This document shows, piece after piece, positions 25,381-32,478 of a DNA stretch of 32,478 nucleotides. Both the position numbers and the translations under genes were made by a program. Source of the DNA: Brevundimonas diminuta 3F5N (GTDB lineage Bacteria > Pseudomonadota > Alphaproteobacteria > Caulobacterales > Caulobacteraceae); contig NZ_FUIE01000087.1 in NCBI RefSeq assembly GCF_900163625.1, positions 1 to 32,478 on the forward strand. Direction: 5' to 3'. Each line of letters opens with the position of its first letter. The first letter of the stretch is position 1. The notes beneath the pieces are model-generated. The model had not been told where the DNA came from. It made no database searches and worked only from the letters and a program-made list of their open reading frames with translations.

Positions 25381-28260
25381 TTATTGCGCGGCGTTGGCCG
25401 AGACGACCTCGGCCTTCCACGCCGTATCCGGCTTCAGATACTGTCGGGCGGCCGCCTGGATGTCGGCGGCGGTGAAGGATTCCAGGTCGCTGATGTGCGT
25501 CTGGATCTGCTCCAGGGAGGCGGGCCTGGCGGCCAGATCCTCCAACTGGCCCAGCCAGTACTCGTTGCCGGCCTGGCTGCGACGCAGGGACTCGATCACT
25601 GGCAGGCGCGCGCGGTTCAGCTCGTCCTCGCTGACCGGCTTGTCGCGGAGGTCGGCGATGATGGCGTCGACGGCGCTGAAGAAGGCGCCGAACTTCTCGG
25701 GCGCCGTATCGGCCGTGATCGAGATGGAGCCATAGCCCTGGAACACGTCGGACGCCGAGGCGCGGACGCTGGGCGAATAGGCCAGGGCCTGTTTTTCTCG
25801 GATTTCGTCCAGGACGCGCAGCTTGAGCACCTCGGCCAGGATGGCGGCCCGGCGTGACTCGGTGCGATCGTTGACCGCATCGGTGGTCGGCCAGGCGATA
25901 TAGGCCAGGCCCTGTTCCGCCGGACCGGCGTGGGTCAGGCGGATCGGCTGGGCTGTCGGCGCCGGGAAGCGGCGCTGATCCGAACCGGCCGTCGGCTGGG
26001 CGGCCGGGGCGCGGGCGGGCAGGGCGGCGAAGGTCGAGGCGACCGAGGCGACGGCGTCCTCGAGCTTGACGTCCCCGACCATGACGATGTCGATCGGGCC
26101 GGAGGCCAGGCCCTGAACCACGCCCTGCTTCAGCTCATCCAGGGTGAAGGCGGCGATTTCCTCGGGCGAGGGCATGGATTCGCGCTTGTCGCCGCTGGCC
26201 AGCAGGCCGCTGGCCTGAAGGCTGAAGGCGCCGCTGGGCGTGGCCATCTGCTGAGCCATGAACTGCGGCAGGACAGCCTTGATCTGCTCGAACGGCGCCG
26301 GACGCAGGCCCGGATCGGTCAGATAGGCGGCCAGCACCTGCATCTGCAGTTGCAGATCGGCCGGACGGGTGGCGCCCGTCAGTTGGTAGGCGTCGCCGTC
26401 GATGGCGAAGCCCGCGCCGTAGATCTTGCCAGTCAGGACGCGGTTCAGTTCGTCCGCCGTCAGCTTGCCCAGGCCGCCGGCCGTGAAGACCATGGGGGCA
26501 AGGGACTGAGACGTGAAGCTGTCGGTCGGCAGGCCCATTTCGCCGATGCCGGTGCGGACCGAGATCAGGATCTGTTGATCCTTGAAGGCCGTCGGCTTGA
26601 CGGTCAGGCGCACGCCGTTGGGGAAGGTGACGACCGTGGCGCCGATGGCGGCGACTTCGGTGGTCGAGACCGGCGTGGCGGCGGCGCCGAAGTCGGCGTA
26701 GGGCCATGCCAGTTCGGCCTGGACGGCCGGGGCGGTCACGGGCGTGGCGCGGCTGGCTTCCAGCAGGGCGGTGACGCCCGCTTCGCCGCCTTCGATCGGT
26801 TCGGGCGTGATGACCAGGGCTAGGGGGCCTTGGCCTTCAAAGGCGCGCTTGACCTCGGCGCTGACCTGTTCGGCCTTGAGATCCTTCACTGCGGTTTCAA
26901 ACAGGGCGAGATCGGACGCTGGCGCCGAGAAAACCTTGTCGTCGTTGGCGGCGCCTAGCAGGGCGTTGGCCAAAGCCGGGGTGCTGCGCGTCGCTGCGGC
27001 CTGGACGGCGTTTTCCAGGGCGGTGCGGGTGTTGGCGATCTCGCGATCCAGTTCGACCTGCGAAACGCCGAACTGCACCAGGCGGCGCTGTTCCTGCTCG
27101 ATGGTTTCCAGGGCGCGCTTGATTCCGCCGGGGTTGAAGGCGGCCGAGACGCTGCCGAGGTCCAGGGTCTTGAACAGAGTCCCCTGACCGCCGCCGGCGC
27201 CGATGAAGGGCGGGTTGTCGGCGCGGGCCAGTTCGCCCAGGCGACGATTCAGCACAGCCATGCCCAGGTTCTGCAACAGGCTGTCGCGACGTTGCGCCGC
27301 CGTGTCGGGATCGAGGTCGGGATTGCGGATCCAGTTCAACTGAACCGAGGACTGCACGCCCGGCTCGACCAGGATGCGGGTTTCGGGCTGGCGCGGAGCG
27401 ACCTGTCCCAGATCGGGCTCAGGCCCGTCGGCGGCCTTGGGCGTCCAGTCCGAGAAGGTCGCCCTGATCTTGGCTTCCATCTGATCGACGTCGAAGTCGC
27501 CGACCGCGATCATGGTGGCGCGCTCGGGGCGGTAATAGGCCTCGTAGAACTCGACGAAGCGTTCGCGCGGAGCGCTGCGGATAATGCTGAGGTCGCCGAT
27601 CGGCAGACGGTTCGACAGGCGTTGGCCCGGCGCCAGCAGGGCGATCTGCGCCTTCAGCGAGCGCAGGGCCGGTGTGTTGCGCAGGCGCTCTTCACCCTCG
27701 ATCACGCCGCGTTCGGAATCGATGTCCTCGGCCTTCATCAGGGCTTCGGAGACCTGTTCGCGCATGATCCGCAACGAGGTGTCGACGGTCTCGTCGTTGG
27801 TGCGCGGCAGCTCCAGCGTATAGGCGGTCTGGTCGAAGCTGGTGAAGGCGTTGGTGTCGGCGCCGAAGGCCAAGCCCAGACGCTCCAGAATCCGCAGCAG
27901 CTCGTTCTCGGGCACGTTTGTCGTGCCGTTGAAGGCCATGTGCTCCATGAAGTGGGCCAGACCCAGCTGGTCCTCGTTTTCCATCAGCGAACCGGCCGCG
28001 ATCCGCAGGCGCAGCGACGCCTGACCGGGAGGGGTGGCGTTCTTCATGATGGCGTAGCGCATGCCGTTGGGCAGGACGCCGAAGCGCACGGCCGCATCGG
28101 CCGGAATGTCGCTGGTCGCCTGGGCCCAAGGCTTGGAGGGTTGGGCGTCCTGCGTCGCGACGGCTGAGGGAGGCGTCAGGGCGACGGCGGGAAGCGCTGC
28201 GCCGCTCATCAGGGCGAGGCTGGACGCGGCAAGCAGCAGCAGGCGGCGAGGGGATCGCAT
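25381..28260 (-). CDS. Periplasmic M16 (insulinase/pitrilysin) metallopeptidase
   Basis: A large zinc peptidase of 959 residues with a signal peptide (LLLLAASSLALMSGAALPAVA, cleaved near residue 27). The inverted zinc motif HxxEH is H103-F-M-E106-H107 in GLAHFMEHMAFNGT, with a third-ligand region around DSERGVIEGEER some 75 residues later. Two tandem M16 units are present. The second, beginning near TVVTFPNGVRLTVK, lacks HxxEH and is the usual inactive half. Such proteins degrade peptides in the periplasm or outside. It follows hfaD on the same strand, but a hairpin at 28319-28360 separates them, so it probably has its own promoter. Confidence 0.93.
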   Translation of the reverse strand: MRSPRRLLLLAASSLALMSGAALPAVALTPPSAVATQDAQPSKPWAQATSDIPADAAVRFGVLPNGMRYAIMKNATPPGQASLRLRIAAGSLMENEDQLGLAHFMEHMAFNGTTNVPENELLRILERLGLAFGADTNAFTSFDQTAYTLELPRTNDETVDTSLRIMREQVSEALMKAEDIDSERGVIEGEERLRNTPALRSLKAQIALLAPGQRLSNRLPIGDLSIIRSAPRERFVEFYEAYYRPERATMIAVGDFDVDQMEAKIRATFSDWTPKAADGPEPDLGQVAPRQPETRILVEPGVQSSVQLNWIRNPDLDPDTAAQRRDSLLQNLGMAVLNRRLGELARADNPPFIGAGGGQGTLFKTLDLGSVSAAFNPGGIKRALETIEQEQRRLVQFGVSQVELDREIANTRTALENAVQAAATRSTPALANALLGAANDDKVFSAPASDLALFETAVKDLKAEQVSAEVKRAFEGQGPLALVITPEPIEGGEAGVTALLEASRATPVTAPAVQAELAWPYADFGAAATPVSTTEVAAIGATVVTFPNGVRLTVKPTAFKDQQILISVRTGIGEMGLPTDSFTSQSLAPMVFTAGGLGKLTADELNRVLTGKIYGAGFAIDGDAYQLTGATRPADLQLQMQVLAAYLTDPGLRPAPFEQIKAVLPQFMAQQMATPSGAFSLQASGLLASGDKRESMPSPEEIAAFTLDELKQGVVQGLASGPIDIVMVGDVKLEDAVASVASTFAALPARAPAAQPTAGSDQRRFPAPTAQPIRLTHAGPAEQGLAYIAWPTTDAVNDRTESRRAAILAEVLKLRVLDEIREKQALAYSPSVRASASDVFQGYGSISITADTAPEKFGAFFSAVDAIIADLRDKPVSEDELNRARLPVIESLRRSQAGNEYWLGQLEDLAARPASLEQIQTHISDLESFTAADIQAAARQYLKPDTAWKAEVVSANAAQ

Positions 28261-28318
28261 TCGGTAGTCTCCGCGACGTGCGAGCGGGCGGCCCCCGGGA
28301 CTGATTGCGGCCCTGCAC

Positions 28319-28360
28319 GTAAAACAGGCGCGAAGCTTCTTCAGCCCCGCGCCTGTTTAC
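28319..28360 (-). terminator. Terminator after hfaD
   Basis: GTAAAACAGGCGCG pairs with CGCGCCTGTTTAC around a 15-base loop, giving a stem of at least 11 bp that ends in TTTT on the minus strand. It lies 39 bases after the hfaD stop and before the M16 peptidase gene. Confidence 0.7.
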
Positions 28361-28398
28361 GGTGACAAACGAACTTGACTACCTCAAGTTACCGAAAG

Positions 28399-29664
28399 TT
28401 AATTCGGACCCGTGACGTAGAAGCTCGCGGTGTTGCCGACGGCGTTGGAGCCCGCGACGACGTTGCGACCCCAGCCGTTGATGTTGGTCGTCGCCGTCGC
28501 CCGCACGTCGCCCATGTTGGTCTGGCTGTTGCGTACGTTCAGGTCGCCGCCGCAGGTCGAGCAGGCGAAACCGGTGACGGCGTTGCCCGCCGCATTGGCT
28601 CCGACATAGGCGTCATAGCCGTTCTGGCCCGTGAAACCGGCGCTGGCGGTGACGCCGCCGGTGTTCATCTGGGTGTTGTCGATGCTGACGTAGATGTCGT
28701 TGTTGCCCGCATGGACCTCATTGCCCACGGCCTCGGCCGTCGAATGGGCGGCGCCGAAGTCATAGGAGCTGAGTTCGGTGCGCGACAGCACCTCCGCCGA
28801 GTTCTGCTGATCCACGTCCACGACCAGCGAACCGCCCTGGTTGTAGAAGGCGGCCTGGTTGGAGGCGGCGCGGCTGCGCGCGGCGATGTCCCAGGCGTTG
28901 CCCGCCCACACGCCGGTCCAGGCGGTGACGCCAGCGCCCGAGGCGCTCTGGCTGACCGACAGATTCTGGTGCGAGTTCGGCGTCGAGGTCGCCTGCACGG
29001 CGTTGGCCGAAGCCTGGCTGCTGAAGACGGCCGGCGCCGGGGCGTAGGTGAAGCGAGCCTCGTTCTCGGCGTAGATTTCGCCGGTCGAGTTCTGATCGGT
29101 GCGACCCGTGATGGCGCCGCGCTGCTCGCCCGTACCGCTGGCGCCCAGGGCGACGGTGTTGCCGATGGCGTCGGCCGAGACATGGCCGCCGTAGTTCAGG
29201 CGAGCGCCGGTCTCCACGATCTGGCTGCGCGCCGTGACATTGCCGTTCAGGTTCTGACCGGCGTCGACATCGATGCCCGTGTTGACTGCGGTCCCGGCCA
29301 GATAGTTGCCGCGCGCCTGGGTCACGCTGTTCACATAGCCCGTCTCGCCACGCAGGGTCAGCGAGGTGTCCGCCACGGCGGCGCCCTGCATGTCCTGGGT
29401 CGAGCGGATGTCGGCGGCGCGGCCGTCGGCGCCGCCGGACAGGGCGTTGCCCATGGCGGCGTTCGACACGGCGACGTTGTCGCTGACGTTGACGACGTTC
29501 AGGCGTTGACCGCTGATGACGTCGCCCAGGTTGAGCTGTTCATTCAGGACCAGACCGCGATCCTGGGCTTGAGCTTGAGCGGAAGGGGCCTCAGCGGCCG
29601 CCATCACGCACAGCGTTGTCGCGGCGATCGTGCCAGCGAGACGGGTCGGCGCGAGTTTGGCCAT
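28399..29664 (-). CDS. hfaD: Holdfast anchor protein HfaD
   Basis: HfaD is a large outer-membrane-associated protein that helps fix the polysaccharide holdfast to the cell pole in Caulobacter. The 421-residue protein has a signal peptide ending near PSAQAQ. The rest is a long beta-repeat-like region rich in Asn, Thr, Gly and Ala, with recurring patterns such as AxGNxV, lacking charged clusters or catalytic motifs. One Cys pair, CSTC, occurs near the end; otherwise the mature protein is almost Cys-free. The call rests mainly on its position after hfaA and hfaB and on composition. Its start at 29664 overlaps the hfaB 3' end by 74 bases. A hairpin terminator closes the operon. Confidence 0.85.
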   Translation of the reverse strand: MAKLAPTRLAGTIAATTLCVMAAAEAPSAQAQAQDRGLVLNEQLNLGDVISGQRLNVVNVSDNVAVSNAAMGNALSGGADGRAADIRSTQDMQGAAVADTSLTLRGETGYVNSVTQARGNYLAGTAVNTGIDVDAGQNLNGNVTARSQIVETGARLNYGGHVSADAIGNTVALGASGTGEQRGAITGRTDQNSTGEIYAENEARFTYAPAPAVFSSQASANAVQATSTPNSHQNLSVSQSASGAGVTAWTGVWAGNAWDIAARSRAASNQAAFYNQGGSLVVDVDQQNSAEVLSRTELSSYDFGAAHSTAEAVGNEVHAGNNDIYVSIDNTQMNTGGVTASAGFTGQNGYDAYVGANAAGNAVTGFACSTCGGDLNVRNSQTNMGDVRATATTNINGWGRNVVAGSNAVGNTASFYVTGPN

Positions 29665-30610
29665 TGTTCGTGTCCGTATTTGCGTAAGCAGGATAGTAGC
29701 CGCCGGTGGCGCCGACCGGGCTGTCGCCCAGCGGGTCGTTGGCGGGGTTGAGGCAGATTTCCGGGCCGGGGGCGCCGTACAGATTGGCCATGAACTCGAC
29801 CGTGGCGCGTTCGACCAGGGCGCGGACCGCCAGTTGGACCGGCTCCAGGCCGCTGGTGCCGGCCGAGATGTCGAAGACGTTGCCGTTCAGGAAGTCGAAG
29901 ACGCCCGCCGACACTTCGCGGCCGACGATCTGCTTCTGATAGGAGACGACGTCCACGACCTCGAGGGTGGTGGTCTGCACCAGGCGCAGGTCGATCGCGA
30001 CGTTCATCACGAAGACCTTGCCGGTGAGCAGGCCCGAGCCGCCGTTTTGGCCCACTTCGCCGCCGGCGATGTCGAAGCCGCCCGAGCGGATGTTGTAGTT
30101 CACCTCGGTGATGCCGCCGACCACATAGAAGTCGGAACCCGGCACCTGACCGGCCAGGATGCGGCGGAAGGCGGCGTCCTGGGGCGCGCCGTTCGGCTGG
30201 TCGTCGCCGATCAGCTTGTTGTTGGCGTAGCGAAGCTCCAGCTCGGAGACCGAGGTGTCGTAGCGCTCGACGATGCGGGCGCCGGCTTTCGCCAGGGCGG
30301 TGTTGGCCATCAGGGACGCGCCCTGGGTGATCTGGCGACCGCCGTCCGAGGAGATGGAGCCGGTGTAGTCGCTGATCCGGCCCACAGCCATGCGCGGCGA
30401 GGGCAGGTTGTAGCGGCGCGCATAGTCGGCCAGGCAATACAGCGCGGTCGAATAGGGCGTCGGGTTCGACGTGACCGGCGCGTTGCCGATCGGCTTGGCG
30501 TACTGGCCCGAGGGACCGGCCGAGGTGGCGCAGCCGCTCAACAGAGCAGCGGCGGCGGCGACGCAGCCGAAGGCGCGCACGGGCGAGCGACGGATGGCGG
30601 AGATGTTCAT
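29591..30610 (-). CDS. hfaB: Holdfast anchor protein HfaB (CsgG-like outer-membrane lipoprotein)
   Basis: HfaB is the CsgG-like secretion lipoprotein of the holdfast anchor system and is thought to export or stabilise HfaA and HfaD. The 339-residue protein has a lipobox ending in C27 (LLSGC). The CsgG fold is visible in MAVGRISDYTG, the ERYDTSVSELELRY segment, a glycine-rich strand region (GGEVGQNGGSG) and VFVMNVAIDLRLVQTTT. The C-terminal end is longer and polar. Start ATG 30610 overlaps the hfaA stop as ATGA; the 3' end overlaps hfaD by 74 bases in another frame, so the three genes are translated as a unit. Confidence 0.92.
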   Translation of the reverse strand: MNISAIRRSPVRAFGCVAAAAALLSGCATSAGPSGQYAKPIGNAPVTSNPTPYSTALYCLADYARRYNLPSPRMAVGRISDYTGSISSDGGRQITQGASLMANTALAKAGARIVERYDTSVSELELRYANNKLIGDDQPNGAPQDAAFRRILAGQVPGSDFYVVGGITEVNYNIRSGGFDIAGGEVGQNGGSGLLTGKVFVMNVAIDLRLVQTTTLEVVDVVSYQKQIVGREVSAGVFDFLNGNVFDISAGTSGLEPVQLAVRALVERATVEFMANLYGAPGPEICLNPANDPLGDSPVGATGGYYPAYANTDTNNGQTRADPSRWHDRRDNAVRDGGR

Positions 30611-31047
30611 GGACGGTGCCCGTTCAGGGTGGTGCCGGCGTTGATGGCGCCGTTGTTGGTCTGGTTGGAGTTGACGACGACCGTGTTGCGGTTGCCCTGG
30701 ACGACCACATTCAGGTTGTTGCCGATGGCGGTGGAGCCGCCGATGTTGGTTCCGCCGCCCGATCCGACGCCGCCGCTGAAGTGGCTGGACGAAGAGCTGC
30801 TGTCGCTGCGCGAATAGGCGCTGCCGTTCTGTTGGATGATGCCGTCGACGACCAGGCGGTTGCCGTTGGCGTCGCGGGTCGTGCCGCGGCTGGCCTGGGC
30901 GGTGGTGTAGCGCGAGGCGCCGTAACCGGCCTGGAACTGGCCCGCTCCGGCCGAGCCGGTCGACTGCGCGGCGGCCGAACCGGCGGGCAGGACCGCCAGC
31001 ACGGCGGCGGCCGCTACGGTCATGAGTGTCAGGCTATGAGACGGCAT
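30607..31047 (-). CDS. hfaA: Holdfast anchor protein HfaA (curlin-like)
   Basis: HfaA is a small secreted protein of the holdfast anchor that forms stable, amyloid-like multimers in Caulobacter. The 146-residue protein has a signal peptide (cleavage near GSAAA-Q, about residue 27), a Ser/Gly-rich middle and an Asn-rich end with curlin-like alternating patterns (NLNVVVQGNRNTVVVNSNQ). ATG at 31047 is chosen because GGGAGCG precedes it and the signal peptide starts there; the open frame continues upstream to 31122 without signal-peptide logic. It is the first gene of hfaABD and faces the rhomboid gene across 119 bases. Confidence 0.88.
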   Translation of the reverse strand: MPSHSLTLMTVAAAAVLAVLPAGSAAAQSTGSAGAGQFQAGYGASRYTTAQASRGTTRDANGNRLVVDGIIQQNGSAYSRSDSSSSSSHFSGGVGSGGGTNIGGSTAIGNNLNVVVQGNRNTVVVNSNQTNNGAINAGTTLNGHRP

Positions 31048-31166
31048 AAGGCGCTCCCGAGAACTTCTGGAACGGTTCACGCAATGACCGTGCCATACGG
31101 TTTCAGTGTCGTATTGGCGCAAAACGGCGTCTTGAGATCGGATGCGACTGGCCCCATCAAGGGCGA

Positions 31167-31835
31167 ATGTCCCAATCTGACGCCCGTTCGCCGCGGCCGC
31201 CGCGCGAAAAGATCTTCAACGCGCCCTTCCTGCCCCTGCTGATCGCAGCATCCATGCCGGTGCTCTTCTATCTGCAGGAGCGGCTTCCCGATCAGGGACT
31301 CTCCATGGCTTTCGTCCCGGCAGAGCTGTGGCGCGGACAATGGACGGGCCTGTTCACCTCCATGCTGCTGCACGGCGGATGGGCCCATGTGACGATGAAC
31401 GCCGTGGGCGCCCTGGCCTTCGGCGCGCCTGTTGGACGCTTGATGGAGCGCGGGCCGGGGCCGCTGGTCTTTATTCTCTTCTATATAGCAGCGGGGGCCG
31501 TGGCGGCTCTGGGCTATGGTCTGGTGCATCCGAACAGCATGGCGCCGCTGGTCGGCGCCTCGGGCGCGGTCTTCGGTCTGATCGGCGCCGCGACGCGGCT
31601 GATGGGCGGGCATGGACGCGTCCTGCCTCTGTTTCATCCGATGGTGCTGAAAGCTTCGGCCGCGTGGATGGCGGTGAATCTCATTGTGGGTCTGATCGGC
31701 CTGGCGCCGGGCGCGGACGGTGCTCGCATCGCCTGGGAAGCGCACGCCGTCGGCTTCCTGTTCGGCATTGTCGCCATCGGCCCTATCGGCGGATGGTTCG
31801 CCGCGCGCCGTGATTTGCCTATCGGCGGCGTCTGA
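31167..31835 (+). CDS. Rhomboid family intramembrane serine protease
   Basis: A membrane protease that cleaves substrates within or next to their membrane segments; substrates are unknown. The 222-residue protein has about six hydrophobic helices. The rhomboid HGGWAHVTMN loop-helix lies near residues 69-78, the catalytic serine is S132 in GASGAVFG, and the partner histidine is H193 in HAVGFLFG. This is a basic bacterial six-helix form without extra domains. It is divergent from hfaA and followed 72 bases later by a CBS-pair gene on the same strand. Confidence 0.92.
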   Translation: MSQSDARSPRPPREKIFNAPFLPLLIAASMPVLFYLQERLPDQGLSMAFVPAELWRGQWTGLFTSMLLHGGWAHVTMNAVGALAFGAPVGRLMERGPGPLVFILFYIAAGAVAALGYGLVHPNSMAPLVGASGAVFGLIGAATRLMGGHGRVLPLFHPMVLKASAAWMAVNLIVGLIGLAPGADGARIAWEAHAVGFLFGIVAIGPIGGWFAARRDLPIGGV

Positions 31836-31907
31836 GCGAACCTGTCCGCCTTGCGGCCGGTCCGCGACGCGCGCGGACGACGGCCTGCCCATAAGGAGGA
31901 AGTCGCC

Positions 31908-32336
31908 ATGCTGGTCGCCGAGATTCTCAAGGGCAAGGGAGACGCTGTCTTCACCCTGGCGCCGGACGCCACTCTGAATGACGCTTGCGCCGAACTGGAG
32001 CGACGCCAGGTCGGAGCGCTGATCGTATGTAAGGACGCAGGCGTGGTCGGCGTCCTGTCTGAACGCGACATCGTCCGCGCCATTTCACGCGACGGCGCCC
32101 AGGCGCTGGAACGCCCCGTCTCTCATTATATGACAAGCGAGGTGGTCTTCGCCGATCCAGCCGAAACGGTCGAGGCGCTGATGTCGCGCATGACTGACCG
32201 CCGAATTCGTCACCTGCCGGTGTTGCTGGATAAGCAGCTGGCCGGCGTCGTCTCGATCGGCGACGTGGTCAAATGCCAGATCGCCCAGGCCACGCAGGAA
32301 GCTGAGAGCCTGCGCACCTATATAGCGGCGGGGTAG
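31908..32336 (+). CDS. CBS-pair domain protein
   Basis: A 142-residue protein made of two CBS domains, which as a pair bind adenosine nucleotides and usually regulate something else. The first includes LIVCKDAGVVGVLSERDIVRA and the second HLPVLLDKQLAGVVSIGDVV; the ERD/GD endings and hydrophobic pairs are typical. VSHYMTSEVV marks the start of the second repeat. No enzyme domain is attached, so it is a stand-alone regulator. ATG 31908 has a strong AAGGAGG seven bases upstream, which decides the start over GTG-type alternatives further 5'. Confidence 0.92.
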   Translation: MLVAEILKGKGDAVFTLAPDATLNDACAELERRQVGALIVCKDAGVVGVLSERDIVRAISRDGAQALERPVSHYMTSEVVFADPAETVEALMSRMTDRRIRHLPVLLDKQLAGVVSIGDVVKCQIAQATQEAESLRTYIAAG

Positions 32337-32351
32337 GGCGGCCCCGCCCCC

Positions 32352-32379
32352 TGTGCATAAGCGCCCGTTCTGTGGATAG
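32352..32379. promoter_or_regulatory. Two DnaA-box-like sites
   Basis: TGTGCATAA (32352-32360; complement TTATGCACA, fitting TTATNCACA) and TGTGGATAG (32371-32379; one mismatch to TGTGGATAA) lie in the same orientation with starts 19 bases apart. DnaA is also a transcription factor in Caulobacter, so a DnaA-regulated promoter is possible. Whether they are functional is unknown. Confidence 0.4.
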
Positions 32380-32402
32380 ATCGGGAAAGCCGCTTTTGCC
32401 TA

Positions 32403-32431
32403 TTGCCACCCGGAAAGTGCGGACGTATATC
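32403..32431 (+). promoter_or_regulatory. Candidate promoter pointing out of the window
   Basis: TTGCCA at 32403-32408, a 17-base spacer and TATATC at 32426-32431 make a good sigma-70-type promoter. It lies just after the two DnaA-box-like sites and directs transcription toward the right window edge. The gene it serves is not visible. Confidence 0.45.
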
Positions 32432-32478
32432 GCCGCCTCGCTCGGAGACGGGCTGGCCCGGCGGGCTTCGGAGACAGT

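Noticed and set aside
32432..32478. Start of a tRNA-Ser or other stable RNA at the right edge
   Set aside because: GGAGAC near the end recalls a serine tRNA start, but the D-arm pattern is not present and the sequence ends too soon to judge.

Overview
The window is a high-GC alphaproteobacterial chromosome segment from a stalked or holdfast-forming member of the Caulobacterales. A Brevundimonas-like organism is my best inference. Two signatures support this: the Caulobacter-type flagellar block fliF-fliG-flbE-fliN-flbD followed by flhA, preceded by TTAA half-sites of the CtrA type, and the holdfast-anchor operon hfaA-hfaB-hfaD. The gene set is chromosomal; I see no transposase, integrase, phage gene, rRNA, complete tRNA or CRISPR array.

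Layout. 1-2.5 kb: an inverted-repeat element running into the start of an alpha/beta-hydrolase lipoprotein, then a leucine-dehydrogenase-like enzyme and its terminator. 2.5-10.8 kb: the flagellar MS-ring/C-ring/regulator/export cluster. It contains a frameshifted flbD and a class A beta-lactamase gene between flbD and flhA. 10.9-13.9 kb: a tightly packed three-gene signalling set (CHASE3 histidine kinase, single-domain receiver, receiver-HisKA_2/HWE-type kinase). 13.9-14.7 kb: a Nudix hydrolase and a CsbD-like stress protein with an EcfG-like promoter. 14.7-18.0 kb, minus strand: GNAT acetyltransferase, CoxE-like VWA protein and a SxxK serine hydrolase. 18.2-22.4 kb, plus strand: a histidine-phosphatase-like gene, then xseB-csaA-ispA-dxs, which supplies exonuclease VII small subunit and isoprenoid precursors. 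22.5-24.2 kb: phoH (minus) and a gamma-carbonic-anhydrase-like gene (plus), separated by a 311-bp structured intergenic region with a terminator hairpin just before the phoH start. 24.3-28.3 kb: an unrecognised secreted Cys/Pro-repeat protein and a two-domain M16 metallopeptidase. 28.4-31.0 kb: hfaABD on the minus strand. 31.2-32.3 kb: a rhomboid protease and a CBS-pair protein. The right edge holds two DnaA-box-like sites and a good promoter pointing out of the window.

How it fits together. Motility and surface attachment are both encoded here, as expected for a dimorphic bacterium: FliF/FliG/FliN build the rotor, FlhA exports flagellar subunits, FlbD times late flagellar genes, and HfaABD anchors the holdfast. 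The three signalling genes plus the csbD promoter hint at a link to envelope or general stress sensing, but that link is inference. The observations most worth checking are the one-base frameshift in flbD at a G7 run, the structured leader of phoH, the beta-lactamase inside the flagellar cluster, and the Cys/Pro-repeat secreted protein.
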